In this document: piece after piece, positions 53,892 through 62,705 of the stretch
Position numbering within the stretch: position 1 is the first letter of the stretch
How the letters are laid out: every line of letters starts with the position of its first letter
From: Butyricimonas muris
GTDB lineage: Bacteria; Bacteroidota; Bacteroidia; Bacteroidales; Marinifilaceae
Direction: 5' to 3'
DNA: 64,000 nt
Assembly (NCBI RefSeq): GCF_046365375.1
Contig: NZ_JBKEIT010000014.1
Span: 96,321-160,320 of the forward strand
Translations under genes and position numbers: made by a program
Notes under the pieces: model-generated
What the model was told of the DNA's origin: nothing
Seen by the model: the letters and a program-made list of their open reading frames with translations, nothing else
Database searches by the model: none

Positions 53892-56800
53892 TTATTTAAA
53901 TGCTTTCTCCGATAATCCCGGACCATTCAGTTTCAACTTGTCAAAATATTCCGGTACCGGGCGTCCCATTAACTTATCGACATACATCTTGGCAAGATAT
54001 TGCGACAGCATGAACCCATGTCCTCTCATTCCAACGAACAATCCCAATTCGGGATCAATGATATAACGGGGTTCCGTGTAATAACCGGACCACGTGGCTT
54101 GTATACTCACACCCGCCAACTTAGGCATCCAGTCCACGAAGAACTCACTGATAATCTCTATAAACTCCTTCGTGTTTAAGATCAGATTCTTGTCTGTCCG
54201 CAAGGCATCCACCCGCGGGGAAGCACATCCGATAATTTGTCCCGTGTGTACCAATTGTTGCCCGTACACGGCAGAGAATCCCTTGTACTCCTGACGGTCA
54301 ATCAACATATCCAAACTATCGCCGTTCTTGCCCAACATCGGCAGACGGCGGGTAATAAACGCTTGGTGGCGCACAGGATACAATCCGGCGTGCATACCCA
54401 ATCCCTCGCATATCTTCCCCGCTCCCGCACCCAAGGCGTTCACGAATACATCCGTGCGAAATTCCACGTATTTCTTATCATGCGTCAGCACCAGAATACT
54501 GTATGTCGATCCCTCTTTCATCACTTCGAGCACCTTGCAATCCTCCGCTACACGACCTCCGGCGTGGATACCCATGTTGCGAATCAAATCGACCACCTTA
54601 CCCGGCGTCGCCTGCCAACAATCATTCGTGATCAAAGCCCCGAGATAACGTTTGGATTTCGTGTCAAAATAAGGAGAAATTTCTTTCTGGAAATTCTTCG
54701 GTTCGACCATATAGGCATCCGACCAAGCACGGCTGGCATCCAAAGCGTTGAAGGTAGCCTCGTCATGTGCCAGATTAATATATCGTGTTGTCTTGTAGTC
54801 AATATTGGAAAGTCCTTGCAACTCCTTAAATATCGCGTGATTATGCTCTGCAATTTCTGCCAGCTCCGGCAACGAGAATGCCGTCCGGCCTCCGCCGATG
54901 TTTCTCCACGAGGACCCCCTGTCCGCATTCACGAGCACGGGATTCAACCCCGCCTCTGCCATATAACGGAACAAAGCGCTACCCGCGATCCCCCCTCCGG
55001 CAATCAAAGCACCCACTTCAACTTTCTTGAAATCGGAACGATTGGCAACCCGGTATTCTTCCCCTCGCTTCGGCGGGTATAATTCACCAAGGTTCAATTG
55101 ATTCGACAACGGGGCTCTCGGTGTGGCATCTCCCACGACTTCGATTCCTTTTGCCCGCAAAGCCGTTTTCAAACGAGGGATACAACGTTTGCCGCGGCAC
55201 GGTCCCATCCCCAAACGAGTCGTGTGCTTGATCTCGTCGATAGAAATAAAGGTACGATCGCCCACGATCTGCATTACGTCGTCCAACATCACATCGTCAC
55301 AATGGCAAATAAAAGTAGCACCCTTCTCGTCTTTCAGCAAAGGCTCCAATTCCAGACATTCCGGGTAATTCTCTTTCACCACGAAACCTCTTACTTTCAC
55401 CAGCTCTTCACCGTGAATATCCAACGCTTTCACCCGCGCGATATTCGTCTTGTTCGGTTTATGCAACACTTTCTCGACGATACCTTCTCCCAACTTCTCC
55501 CCGTAATTGTTCACGAGATAAACCGTTTCTTTTTCTTTTACCTCGTACTCGATCGGCAGGAACAAACTGTCTTTCCGCAAGTCGTAACCGAATATGGCCA
55601 AACCCGGACACTGGTAAACACATTCCATACAACCGATACACTTATCGTAATCCACGTGCGGAACCGTTGAAGTAGAACTCTTCGTGATTGCCCCGTGCGG
55701 ACACGCGAATGAACAAGGATTACAAGCAAAACCGTACAGGCAATCCATTTGCACGAAACCTCTCTTCTTCATACGCTCCGCGTCCGGCAGACGGGGAGCC
55801 TCCAGTATCCGGACCGGATGTTGTTGCGAGTCGATATATTCTTTGGACAAGACCAAATAATCATCATAACTCACCCGGGTACCCATATCCAACATGATCT
55901 CCGCGGCAGCCTGTTTCCCGCGTAACACGGCACTTGTTCCCTCGCCGATACGCACGGCATCCCCCGCCGCGTAACAACGTTCGCCAAACACGGCACGCCC
56001 TTTCGTCAACAATTGATTGTCAGGAATCAATCCCGTGCATATATTAATCACATCAATACCTTCCAGTATCTTTTCCGTACCCGGTACCGCTTTAAAATTC
56101 TCGCACTCGGCAATAACCGCACCCTTGATTCCGGTATGATCTTCATTCGGAATAGCCTTCAACAACATGTGCGAAGTCATGATCGGGATAGCCAAACGAC
56201 GTACCCGGTTCGCCTGCACGGGGAATCCACCCTCTTTCGGCATCGCCTCAATGATCGCCTTCACGTGGGCACCCGCCTGCATCAACTGGTAAGAAGTCAG
56301 ATACCCGATATTACCGGCTCCCACGGTCAACACGTTCTTACCCAACAACGTCAATTCATTGTTCATCATTTTCTGAACCACCGCTGCCGTGTACACACCC
56401 GGAAGGTCGTCATTCTCGAAAGCGGGCATAAACGGAACCGCACCCGTGGCAACCACCAGATAGTCGGCATCCACGAAAAAGACGGTATCCGTGTCCAGAT
56501 TCTTCACGGCAATCCGCTTTCCCTCCAGCACATCCCATACCGTGGAATTCAAATATATACCCTCCATACTCTCCCCCGCCAAAGTTTTGGCTATATCGAA
56601 ACCGCGCATGCCGCCAAACCGCTTCTCTTTCTCGAAAAAGAAAAACTGGTGCGTCTGCATATTAAACTGTCCCCCGATCTTGTCGTTATTATCGATCACG
56701 ATGTTATCCACACCGTATTTATTGAACTCTTCCCGCACGGCTAAGCCCGCCGGACCGGCACCAACGATAACTACCGTGGTGCGAAGTATTTTCCGGGTAT

Positions 56801-57122
56801 CCTGCCCGTGCGCGTCACAACGTTCGGGCATTTCCCCCTGTGCAAGCTCCCTCACCTCTTTCACCCCGTCCACCTTCGTCACGCAAATACGCCGCACCTT
56901 GCCGTCTACCAGCATTTCACAAGCACCGCATTTACCGATACCACAAGCTAACGAACGTCCGCGCCCGTCAATGCTATGGCTATGCACGGGATAACCCGCT
57001 TGATGCAACGCAGCCGCGATAGTATAACCACTTTCTCCCTCTATTTTTTTCCCGTTAAAAGTGAAAACCACTTTATCCCGCTTCGGTACATCCAGAATTG
57101 GATGCGAATTAATTTTCGACAT
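53892..57122 (-). CDS. Multi-domain FAD-dependent oxidoreductase with three kinds of Fe-S domain
   Basis: A very large cytoplasmic flavoenzyme (1076 residues). Domains in order: Fer2_4-type [2Fe-2S] (about 15-95, CGIGKCGACEMLVDGKVRRIC is its signature over a span of 20 plus residues), an NAD(P)H/FAD pyridine-nucleotide oxidoreductase (VVIVGAGPAGLAVREEFNKY), two [4Fe-4S] motifs (CNPCSFACPHGAI and CIGCMECVYQCPGLAI), a BFD-like [2Fe-2S] (ICHCDDV, then GPCRGKRC), and a C-terminal DAO/glycine-oxidase-like FAD domain (GALIAGGGIAGSALFRYMAE). These are the subunits of HcnABC/OoxAB-type amine dehydrogenases in one chain. The start is ATG 57122. The substrate, an amino acid or opine-like amine, is not known. 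Confidence 0.88.
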   Translation of the reverse strand: MSKINSHPILDVPKRDKVVFTFNGKKIEGESGYTIAAALHQAGYPVHSHSIDGRGRSLACGIGKCGACEMLVDGKVRRICVTKVDGVKEVRELAQGEMPERCDAHGQDTRKILRTTVVIVGAGPAGLAVREEFNKYGVDNIVIDNNDKIGGQFNMQTHQFFFFEKEKRFGGMRGFDIAKTLAGESMEGIYLNSTVWDVLEGKRIAVKNLDTDTVFFVDADYLVVATGAVPFMPAFENDDLPGVYTAAVVQKMMNNELTLLGKNVLTVGAGNIGYLTSYQLMQAGAHVKAIIEAMPKEGGFPVQANRVRRLAIPIMTSHMLLKAIPNEDHTGIKGAVIAECENFKAVPGTEKILEGIDVINICTGLIPDNQLLTKGRAVFGERCYAAGDAVRIGEGTSAVLRGKQAAAEIMLDMGTRVSYDDYLVLSKEYIDSQQHPVRILEAPRLPDAERMKKRGFVQMDCLYGFACNPCSFACPHGAITKSSTSTVPHVDYDKCIGCMECVYQCPGLAIFGYDLRKDSLFLPIEYEVKEKETVYLVNNYGEKLGEGIVEKVLHKPNKTNIARVKALDIHGEELVKVRGFVVKENYPECLELEPLLKDEKGATFICHCDDVMLDDVMQIVGDRTFISIDEIKHTTRLGMGPCRGKRCIPRLKTALRAKGIEVVGDATPRAPLSNQLNLGELYPPKRGEEYRVANRSDFKKVEVGALIAGGGIAGSALFRYMAEAGLNPVLVNADRGSSWRNIGGGRTAFSLPELAEIAEHNHAIFKELQGLSNIDYKTTRYINLAHDEATFNALDASRAWSDAYMVEPKNFQKEISPYFDTKSKRYLGALITNDCWQATPGKVVDLIRNMGIHAGGRVAEDCKVLEVMKEGSTYSILVLTHDKKYVEFRTDVFVNALGAGAGKICEGLGMHAGLYPVRHQAFITRRLPMLGKNGDSLDMLIDRQEYKGFSAVYGQQLVHTGQIIGCASPRVDALRTDKNLILNTKEFIEIISEFFVDWMPKLAGVSIQATWSGYYTEPRYIIDPELGLFVGMRGHGFMLSQYLAKMYVDKLMGRPVPEYFDKLKLNGPGLSEKAFK

Positions 57123-57173
57123 AAGTATATTATTAGTTAGGTTATTAGATTCTTCTGCAATATAGAATATCGA

Positions 57174-57205
57174 ACAAAAAAAAAAGCTGACTTTTGTCAG
57201 CTTTT
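57174..57205 (-). terminator. Intrinsic terminator of the 116-residue gene
   Basis: On the minus strand AAAAGCTGAC pairs with GTCAGCTTTT (loop AAAA) and runs into about ten T. It stands between the small gene and the flavoprotein start. Confidence 0.9.
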
Positions 57206-57228
57206 CCAATTTATTGTTTTTTTAACAT

Positions 57229-57579
57229 CTAATTCTTCTCTCGTGCGAACGTAAATTTACCCTCGATACCCTGTCCGTCCTTGCTCAGACCGACAATTGT
57301 ATCATCATCCACGAGTACCCCGAACCAACTGTCCAACTCGTAATCGATCTCGTGTTCGGAATGAATAATATCAAATTCCTCGGCATCCAGCTTTACCTTA
57401 TGCCCCTCCAACGACCCGATCAAAAACTCTTGAAGCATATACGCTTCATCATCATTCAATTTGTCCGTAAAAATAATCCTACCGGACAGCTCATCTCCTT
57501 CCTGTTTCAAGAATAATTCTCCCTCGGCCACACCGTAACCGTAATCCTCCTTGTATTTCCACTTACCCGTTAAATCCAC
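57229..57579 (-). CDS. Small beta-rich protein of unknown function
   Basis: A 116-residue acidic protein without signal peptide. The pattern MDLTGKWKYKEDYGYGVAEG, ELFLKQEGDELSGRIIFTDK, HKVKLDAEEFDIIHSEHEID, ending GQGIEGKFTFAREKN, is that of a small lipocalin-like or avidin-like beta barrel: a GxW start and alternating strands. I do not know a named family. It is followed by its own terminator and preceded by an AT-rich tract. Confidence 0.75.
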   Translation of the reverse strand: MDLTGKWKYKEDYGYGVAEGELFLKQEGDELSGRIIFTDKLNDDEAYMLQEFLIGSLEGHKVKLDAEEFDIIHSEHEIDYELDSWFGVLVDDDTIVGLSKDGQGIEGKFTFAREKN

Positions 57580-57731
57580 CTTATTAATTTTAGATTTTAA
57601 ATTTTAGATTCCAGCCACACGAAGCCGATACTCATTCAAAGATTTCATGATTTCCGATTCCAGATTAAATGCTCCCCACCGAACCATGCTTTTTTTTAAT
57701 CGTAAATCGTAATTCATAAATCGTGAATTAA
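57580..57731. repeat. Gap with AT-rich repeat units and a possible 27-codon frame
   Basis: ATTTTAGATTTTAAATTTTA at the left and AATCGTAAATCGTAATTC at the right are members of the dispersed AT-rich family. Between them a minus-strand frame (57604-57687) reads MVRWGAFNLESEIMKSLNEY and then RLRVAGI. It may be a tiny protein or a gene remnant; there is no further support. Confidence 0.4.
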
Positions 57732-58529
57732 TTAATTTCTAACCGCTTCTTGTCTTTTCGCTTCATTCCAATACACGTCCATTTCCTCCAATGTCATATC
57801 ATTCAGCTTCTTTCCGGCAGCATTTGCCTGTTCTTCCACGTAAGAGAAACGACGAATAAACTTCCGGTTCGCTTTTTCCAAAGCATCTTCGGGATTAATC
57901 CCGTACAAACGTCCGGCATTAATCATCGCGAACAAGAAATCCCCGAATTCCTCCTCCATGTGTTCTTGGTCAGCCTTCGCGACCTCTACTTCCAACTCCC
58001 CGAGTTCCTCCCGTACTTTAAGCCACACGTCTTCTTTTTGATGCCAATCGAACCCCACGCCTCTCACCTTATCTTGTATTCGATAAGCCTTCACCAATGC
58101 CGGAAGTGCATCCGGTACTCCTTCCAACACCTTATGATGCCGTCCTTTTTCTTTCAATTTCAACTGTTCCCAATTGCGGGTAACATCATCCGCGTTCTCC
58201 ACTTTCACCTCGCCATAGATATGAGGGTGCCGGTAACGCAACTTCTCACAAATTTCCTCCAACACCCCGGTAATGTCAAACTCTCCCCTCTCCTCCCCTA
58301 TCAAAGCATAAAAAGCAATATGCATGATTAAATCCCCCAACTCCTTTTTCACCTCCTGCATATCCCCTTTCACGATCGCGTCACCTAACTCATACACTTC
58401 CTCCACGGTCAGCGTCCGCAACGACTCCAACGTCTGTTTATGATCCCAAGGACATTTCTCCCGCAAGGTATACATGATATCCAGTAACTCGGCGAAAGCC
58501 TCTTTTTGCTTGCTAAAATCCTTCTCCAT
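57732..58529 (-). CDS. mazG: Nucleoside triphosphate pyrophosphohydrolase MazG
   Basis: This cytoplasmic all-helical enzyme hydrolyses NTPs to NMP and pyrophosphate. There are two MazG domains. The first has LLDIMYTLREKCPWDHKQTL, the VEEVYELGDAI helix and VKKELGDLIMHIAFYALIGE with the metal-binding ExxD pattern. The second has VREELGELEVEVAKADQEHM and EEEFGDFLFAMINAGRLYGI. It has 265 residues, full length. It starts at ATG 58529, divergent from phoH. Confidence 0.95.
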   Translation of the reverse strand: MEKDFSKQKEAFAELLDIMYTLREKCPWDHKQTLESLRTLTVEEVYELGDAIVKGDMQEVKKELGDLIMHIAFYALIGEERGEFDITGVLEEICEKLRYRHPHIYGEVKVENADDVTRNWEQLKLKEKGRHHKVLEGVPDALPALVKAYRIQDKVRGVGFDWHQKEDVWLKVREELGELEVEVAKADQEHMEEEFGDFLFAMINAGRLYGINPEDALEKANRKFIRRFSYVEEQANAAGKKLNDMTLEEMDVYWNEAKRQEAVRN

Positions 58530-58568
58530 GACTAACTCTACGTTAATGAAAAAATTTCAATTCTCAAC

Positions 58569-58599
58569 TTTCAATTTTCAATAGTTTTCCCTACTTTGC
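58569..58599 (+). promoter_or_regulatory. Promoter of phoH (and purC)
   Basis: TTTC, exactly 19 bases, then TACTTTGC: close to TTTG-N19-TAnnTTTG, 34 bases before the phoH ATG. TTCAATTTTCAAT-type AT repeats overlap the spacer. Confidence 0.5.
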
Positions 58600-58632
58600 A
58601 CCTGCAAAAATAAGCTATTTATTTTAAGTTTC

Positions 58633-59580
58633 ATGATAGAGAAAAGAATTAGTATTGGAAACATTGATCCTATTGACTTTTACGGCATTAACAACGCAAA
58701 ATTCATCACGTTAAAAGAATTTTTCCCGAAATTGAAGATCACCGCCCGCGGAGATGAAATCATTATTCAAGGCGAAGAGAATGATATTGACGTGCTCGTT
58801 GCCAAAATTAATGCCCTTCTGGAACATTATAATAAATACAATATGCTCACGATAGCAAACCTCAAAAGGATCATCCTCGAGGACGATATCGTGGAAGATC
58901 CCGAAGACCCGGCGTCGATTATCGTCTTCGGGAATAACGGGAAAACCATACGGGCCAGAACCCCCAACCAACGTAAATTAGTCGATCTGGCGAAAATGAA
59001 TGATTTACTTTTCGCCACGGGACCCGCCGGATCGGGAAAAACCTACACGGCAATAGCCCTAGCGGTCAAAGCCCTGCGAAACAAAGAGGTAAAACGCATC
59101 ATACTCAGCCGCCCTGCCGTGGAAGCGGGGGAAAGTCTGGGATTCTTACCGGGTGACATGAAAGAGAAAGTAGACCCGTACCTGCAACCCTTGTACGATG
59201 CCCTTTCCGACATGATTCCTCCCAAGAAACTAACGGAATATCTGGAAACGGAAATTATCCAAATCGCCCCGTTGGCATACATGAGAGGACGCACCTTGAA
59301 CGATGCGTTCGTCATCCTCGACGAGGCACAGAACACGACCAAAAATCAATTGAAAATGTTCCTTACCCGCATGGGTATTAACGCGAAGTTTGTTATCACC
59401 GGCGACATGAGCCAGATAGACTTACCCAAACGCGGTGATTCGGGACTCATACATGCGTTTAAATTACTGCAAGGCATCAGAGGGATCGCCTTCGTTGAGT
59501 TTGATAATAATGATATCGTGCGCCATCGGCTGGTAAAGGATATTGTCAACGCGTATAATAACGAAGAAAAAACTAAATAA
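58633..59580 (+). CDS. PhoH-family ATPase (PhoH/PhoL type)
   Basis: This is a cytoplasmic P-loop ATPase with a helicase-like core, associated with RNA metabolism. The N-terminal third has a KH-like beta-alpha part (FFPKLKITARGDEIIIQGEE). The PhoH domain follows: Walker A FATGPAGSGKTYTAIALAV, RIILSRPAVEAGESLGFLPG, Walker B DAFVILDEAQNTTKNQLKMF and TGDMSQIDLPKRGDSGLIHA. At 315 residues it is of usual size. purC begins 20 bases downstream, so the two are cotranscribed. Confidence 0.94.
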   Translation: MIEKRISIGNIDPIDFYGINNAKFITLKEFFPKLKITARGDEIIIQGEENDIDVLVAKINALLEHYNKYNMLTIANLKRIILEDDIVEDPEDPASIIVFGNNGKTIRARTPNQRKLVDLAKMNDLLFATGPAGSGKTYTAIALAVKALRNKEVKRIILSRPAVEAGESLGFLPGDMKEKVDPYLQPLYDALSDMIPPKKLTEYLETEIIQIAPLAYMRGRTLNDAFVILDEAQNTTKNQLKMFLTRMGINAKFVITGDMSQIDLPKRGDSGLIHAFKLLQGIRGIAFVEFDNNDIVRHRLVKDIVNAYNNEEKTK

Positions 59581-59600
59581 CGGATCTTAAAGCAAATAAC

Positions 59601-60551
59601 ATGGAAGCGATTGTAAAAACAAATTTCAAATTTCCGAAACAGAAAGATGAATACGTCGGTAAAGTACGCGACGTGTATAACATCAACGACGAATACCTCG
59701 TTATGCTGGTATCCGACAGAATTTCCGCTTTCGACGTGGTACTCCCGAAAGGAATACCTTACAAGGGACAAATCTTAAATCAAATTGCTGCAAAATTTCT
59801 GGACGCAACGGCTGACATCGTGCCGAACTGGAAAATTGCAACCCCCGATCCGATGGTAACCGTCGGTCACAAATGTGAACCTTTCAAGGTGGAAATGGTT
59901 ATCCGCGGTTATTTGGCAGGAAGTGCATGGAGAGAATACAAAGCAGGAAACAGAACGCTTTGCGGGCTGCCTTTACCCGAGGGTATGGTAGAGAACCAGA
60001 AGTTTCCCACCCCGCTTGTCACTCCTACCACGAAAGCTATGGAAGGACACGACGAGAATATTTCAAAAGAAGAAATCATCGCTTCCGGCTTAGTTAGTAA
60101 AGAAGACTACGAGGCCATCGAAAAATACACGATTGCCCTTTTCCAAAGAGGTACGGAAATTGCCGCGAAAATGGGATTGATACTGGTTGATACCAAATAC
60201 GAATTCGGTAAAAAAGACGGAAAGATTTACTTGATCGACGAAATACATACGCCCGACTCTTCCCGTTATTTCTATGCTGACGGCTACGAGGAACGCCTTG
60301 CCAAAGGTGAAAAACAACGCCAGTTATCCAAAGAATTTGTACGCGAATGGTTAATGGATAACAGTTTCCAAGGGAAAGCAGGACAGCAAGTACCCGAAAT
60401 GACACCTGAGGTTGTAAACAACATTACCGAACGTTACATAGAATTGTACGAGCATATCACCGGAACAAAATTCGAGAAGGCAGAGAACAACAACGTTCTT
60501 GCGCGTATCGAAAAGAACGTGAACGACTGCTTGGCAACACTGCTAAAATAA
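59601..60551 (+). CDS. purC: Phosphoribosylaminoimidazole-succinocarboxamide synthase
   Basis: This enzyme joins CAIR and aspartate using ATP in purine synthesis. Motifs are GKVRDVYNINDEYLVMLVSD, RISAFDVVLPKGIPYKGQIL, KVEMVIRGYLAGSAWREYKA, the GLILVDTKYEFGKKDG metal site and YLIDEIHTPDSSRYFYADGY. It has 316 residues, the longer form common in Bacteroidota. It follows phoH and ends at a strong terminator; no other pur genes are in the window and I see no purine riboswitch. Confidence 0.97.
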   Translation: MEAIVKTNFKFPKQKDEYVGKVRDVYNINDEYLVMLVSDRISAFDVVLPKGIPYKGQILNQIAAKFLDATADIVPNWKIATPDPMVTVGHKCEPFKVEMVIRGYLAGSAWREYKAGNRTLCGLPLPEGMVENQKFPTPLVTPTTKAMEGHDENISKEEIIASGLVSKEDYEAIEKYTIALFQRGTEIAAKMGLILVDTKYEFGKKDGKIYLIDEIHTPDSSRYFYADGYEERLAKGEKQRQLSKEFVREWLMDNSFQGKAGQQVPEMTPEVVNNITERYIELYEHITGTKFEKAENNNVLARIEKNVNDCLATLLK

Positions 60552-60553
60552 TA

Positions 60554-60587
60554 AATAAAGCCCGCCGAAAGGCGGGTTTTATTTATT
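60554..60587. terminator. Intrinsic terminator after purC
   Basis: AATAAAGCCCGCC and GGCGGGTTTTATTT pair around a GAAA tetraloop. It overlaps the last codon region of the convergent subtilase gene by a few bases and may serve both strands. Confidence 0.92.
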
Positions 60588-62178
60588 TTATCTCTTCTGC
60601 CAATTTCATTGCCTTGTACCCGTTCAACATCCCTCCGCTAATACTCATATCGCTGAATTTTATCGACTGTTTGCCGAACTTGCAAACTTGATCACTAGGC
60701 GTCACCGTTTTCATTAGCACCTCTTTCACCTGTGCCGCGGTCAGACGAGGGTAATACATCCGGATAAGAGCCGCCACTCCCGCGCATACCGGGGATGCCA
60801 TACTTGTTCCCGACTCTTGACTATATTTTCCATAAGGAACTTGACTATATATACTATGTCCGGGTGCGAACAAATCAACAGTCTTTTTCCCGTAATTGGA
60901 AAAACTCACGAACTTATTATTTGCATCCTCTGCCCTTAAGTTAGAGCCATGCGCACCGACACATATATAACAAGCCTGTGTTTCCGGCTTTGAGGGACGC
61001 AAGGGGTAAACATTCACTTGATCCGTATTCCTGCCATTATTCCCGGCAGCACGAACAATCAAAACATCATGGGCGGCGGCATAATCCATAGCCTCTTCTA
61101 TCCACTTCTGTGTTTTACCGAGAGCCGTGTATTTCCCGAAACTCATGTTTATCACCTTAGCCCCGTTATCCACGGCATACCGTATAGCTAAAGCAATATC
61201 CTTATCCTCCTCGTCGCCTCCCGGCGGTACGACTTGCAACAACATAATCCGTACCCCTTGGGCAATACCGTACACTCCCGATTCGGGTTCCGTTACCCCA
61301 CCGATAGTAGAAGCGACATGAGTACCATGCTTACTGCTCAAAGCGAGAGGAAAATAAGGATTACCGTACTTCCGGTCATTAATATTATACGGATCGTCCC
61401 CGATCTCTTTACGAATATCAAAAGCTATCGTGAATAACTCCTCGGCATTCTTTATGTTATGCAAGAGTTGTTTCTCTTTAGAAAGAATCTTTTCTACCGT
61501 ATCCGGTTCTGTCCGAGGTAACTTTCCGGCTCTAAACAATTCAAACCTTTCTTCCTCCGTCAACACCGGCTCCGCCGCCTTTTTAGCCAAATGCTCCTTA
61601 TAAGCCTGTTTAAACCAAGCTTGTTTCTTTATCTGTTTAATCTCCTTCAACTCCTCTTGAGCCTCGATACTCTTTCGTTCGTACTCGACCTCTCTGATTC
61701 CGTAGGTTTTATGCAACGTCACGAATAAATCCCTCTCTTCCGGGGACATCTTTTTCATATTCCCTCTATAAGTCTTCAGCAACCAGCTATATGTCCGCAA
61801 TTCTTCGGGCACACCGCGTGATAAGGATTTTCCATCCCGCGTACCCATAAAATTCCAACCGTGGATATCATCCGCGTACCCGTTACGATCGTCGTCTTTC
61901 CCGTTTCCGGGAATCTCCCCGGAATTACGCCATAACACGGGAGCCAACATTTGGGCTGTCGTGTCAAAACCCGAATCTATCACCGCGACAATCAAAGGTA
62001 CAGGCTTCTTACCCGATAACAACTCTTTGTAAATACGGTGTACCCCCGTACCGAACATACTGTCTTGCTCTACATCCCGCAAAAACCAATCTAAAGGATA
62101 TTTCTCCCGCTGTGCCATACTTATTTCCGGCAGTACGAAGAGAAGTAAGAACACCAACATTTTCATTTTCTTCATCAT
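60583..62178 (-). CDS. Secreted S8-family serine peptidase (subtilase)
   Basis: A signal peptide (MLVFLLLFVLPEISMAQ) is followed by a subtilase domain with all three catalytic residues: Asp in PLIVAVIDSGFDTTAQML, His in SSKHGTHVASTIGG and Ser in QESGTSMASPVCAGVAALIR. The oxyanion asparagine region is VRAAGNNGRNTD. A helical charged insert of about 130 residues between Asp and His (RKSIEAQEELKEIKQIKKQA) is unusual for simple subtilisins but common in Bacteroidota. It has 531 residues, with the domain reaching the C-terminus, so no sorting signal is seen. Monocistronic. Start ATG 62178, or the next codon. Confidence 0.92.
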   Translation of the reverse strand: MMKKMKMLVFLLLFVLPEISMAQREKYPLDWFLRDVEQDSMFGTGVHRIYKELLSGKKPVPLIVAVIDSGFDTTAQMLAPVLWRNSGEIPGNGKDDDRNGYADDIHGWNFMGTRDGKSLSRGVPEELRTYSWLLKTYRGNMKKMSPEERDLFVTLHKTYGIREVEYERKSIEAQEELKEIKQIKKQAWFKQAYKEHLAKKAAEPVLTEEERFELFRAGKLPRTEPDTVEKILSKEKQLLHNIKNAEELFTIAFDIRKEIGDDPYNINDRKYGNPYFPLALSSKHGTHVASTIGGVTEPESGVYGIAQGVRIMLLQVVPPGGDEEDKDIALAIRYAVDNGAKVINMSFGKYTALGKTQKWIEEAMDYAAAHDVLIVRAAGNNGRNTDQVNVYPLRPSKPETQACYICVGAHGSNLRAEDANNKFVSFSNYGKKTVDLFAPGHSIYSQVPYGKYSQESGTSMASPVCAGVAALIRMYYPRLTAAQVKEVLMKTVTPSDQVCKFGKQSIKFSDMSISGGMLNGYKAMKLAEEIK

Positions 62179-62230
62179 TCCGTTTTAAAAAATTATCTTG
62201 ATATTCCCCAATACCTCTTTTATCTCCTTT

Positions 62231-62704
62231 TCAATCTTTCAACTGTTCCAATAATCCCTCCACGGCATCTTCCAATAAATCCAACACCAATTCAAACCCC
62301 GCAGCCCCACCATAATAAGGATCCGGTACACTATCCCGGTAAGAGAAACGCCGACAGAAATCCGTCATTTTATAAATCTTTCCTCTCTCTTCTTCCGTAG
62401 TTGTCATACGTCGCAAATCCCGCACGTTCTGGTCATCCATTCCGATAATCATATCAAAATTCTCAAAATCCGCATCAGGATAAAACTTTCGGGATAAACT
62501 GGTCAACTCGTATCCCCGCCGGATAGCATGTGCCTGCATCCGTTCATCTGCCGGATCACCCGAATGATAACCGCTAATCCCGGCCGAATCAATATAAAAT
62601 TGCTCCTCTAGTCCCCGTTTCGCCACGTAATGCTTCATGATCGCCTCCGCACTGGGAGAGCGACATATATTTCCCAAGCAAATAAATAATATTTTTTTCT
62701 TCAT
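62231..62704 (-). CDS. Low-molecular-weight protein-tyrosine phosphatase
   Basis: A cytoplasmic phosphatase of 157 residues. The P-loop is ILFICLGNICRSPSAEAIMK (CxxxxxR-S) at the very N-terminus, and the general-acid aspartate is in SVPDPYYGGAAGFELVLDLL. I start at ATG 62704 (MKKKILF). The in-frame extension to 62812 is translation of the palindromic repeat copy C and is not coding. Targets in Bacteroidota are often tyrosine-phosphorylated proteins of polysaccharide synthesis; none is encoded nearby. Confidence 0.94.
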   Translation of the reverse strand: MKKKILFICLGNICRSPSAEAIMKHYVAKRGLEEQFYIDSAGISGYHSGDPADERMQAHAIRRGYELTSLSRKFYPDADFENFDMIIGMDDQNVRDLRRMTTTEEERGKIYKMTDFCRRFSYRDSVPDPYYGGAAGFELVLDLLEDAVEGLLEQLKD

Positions 62705-62705
62705 A

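Noticed and set aside
54237..55082. Open frame of 281 codons opposite the large flavoprotein
   Set aside because: Antisense shadow; composition rich in His, Arg and Gln and no start context.
60552..60582. Possible riboswitch or leader near purC
   Set aside because: phoH and purC are 20 bases apart with no leader, and the structure after purC is a plain terminator.
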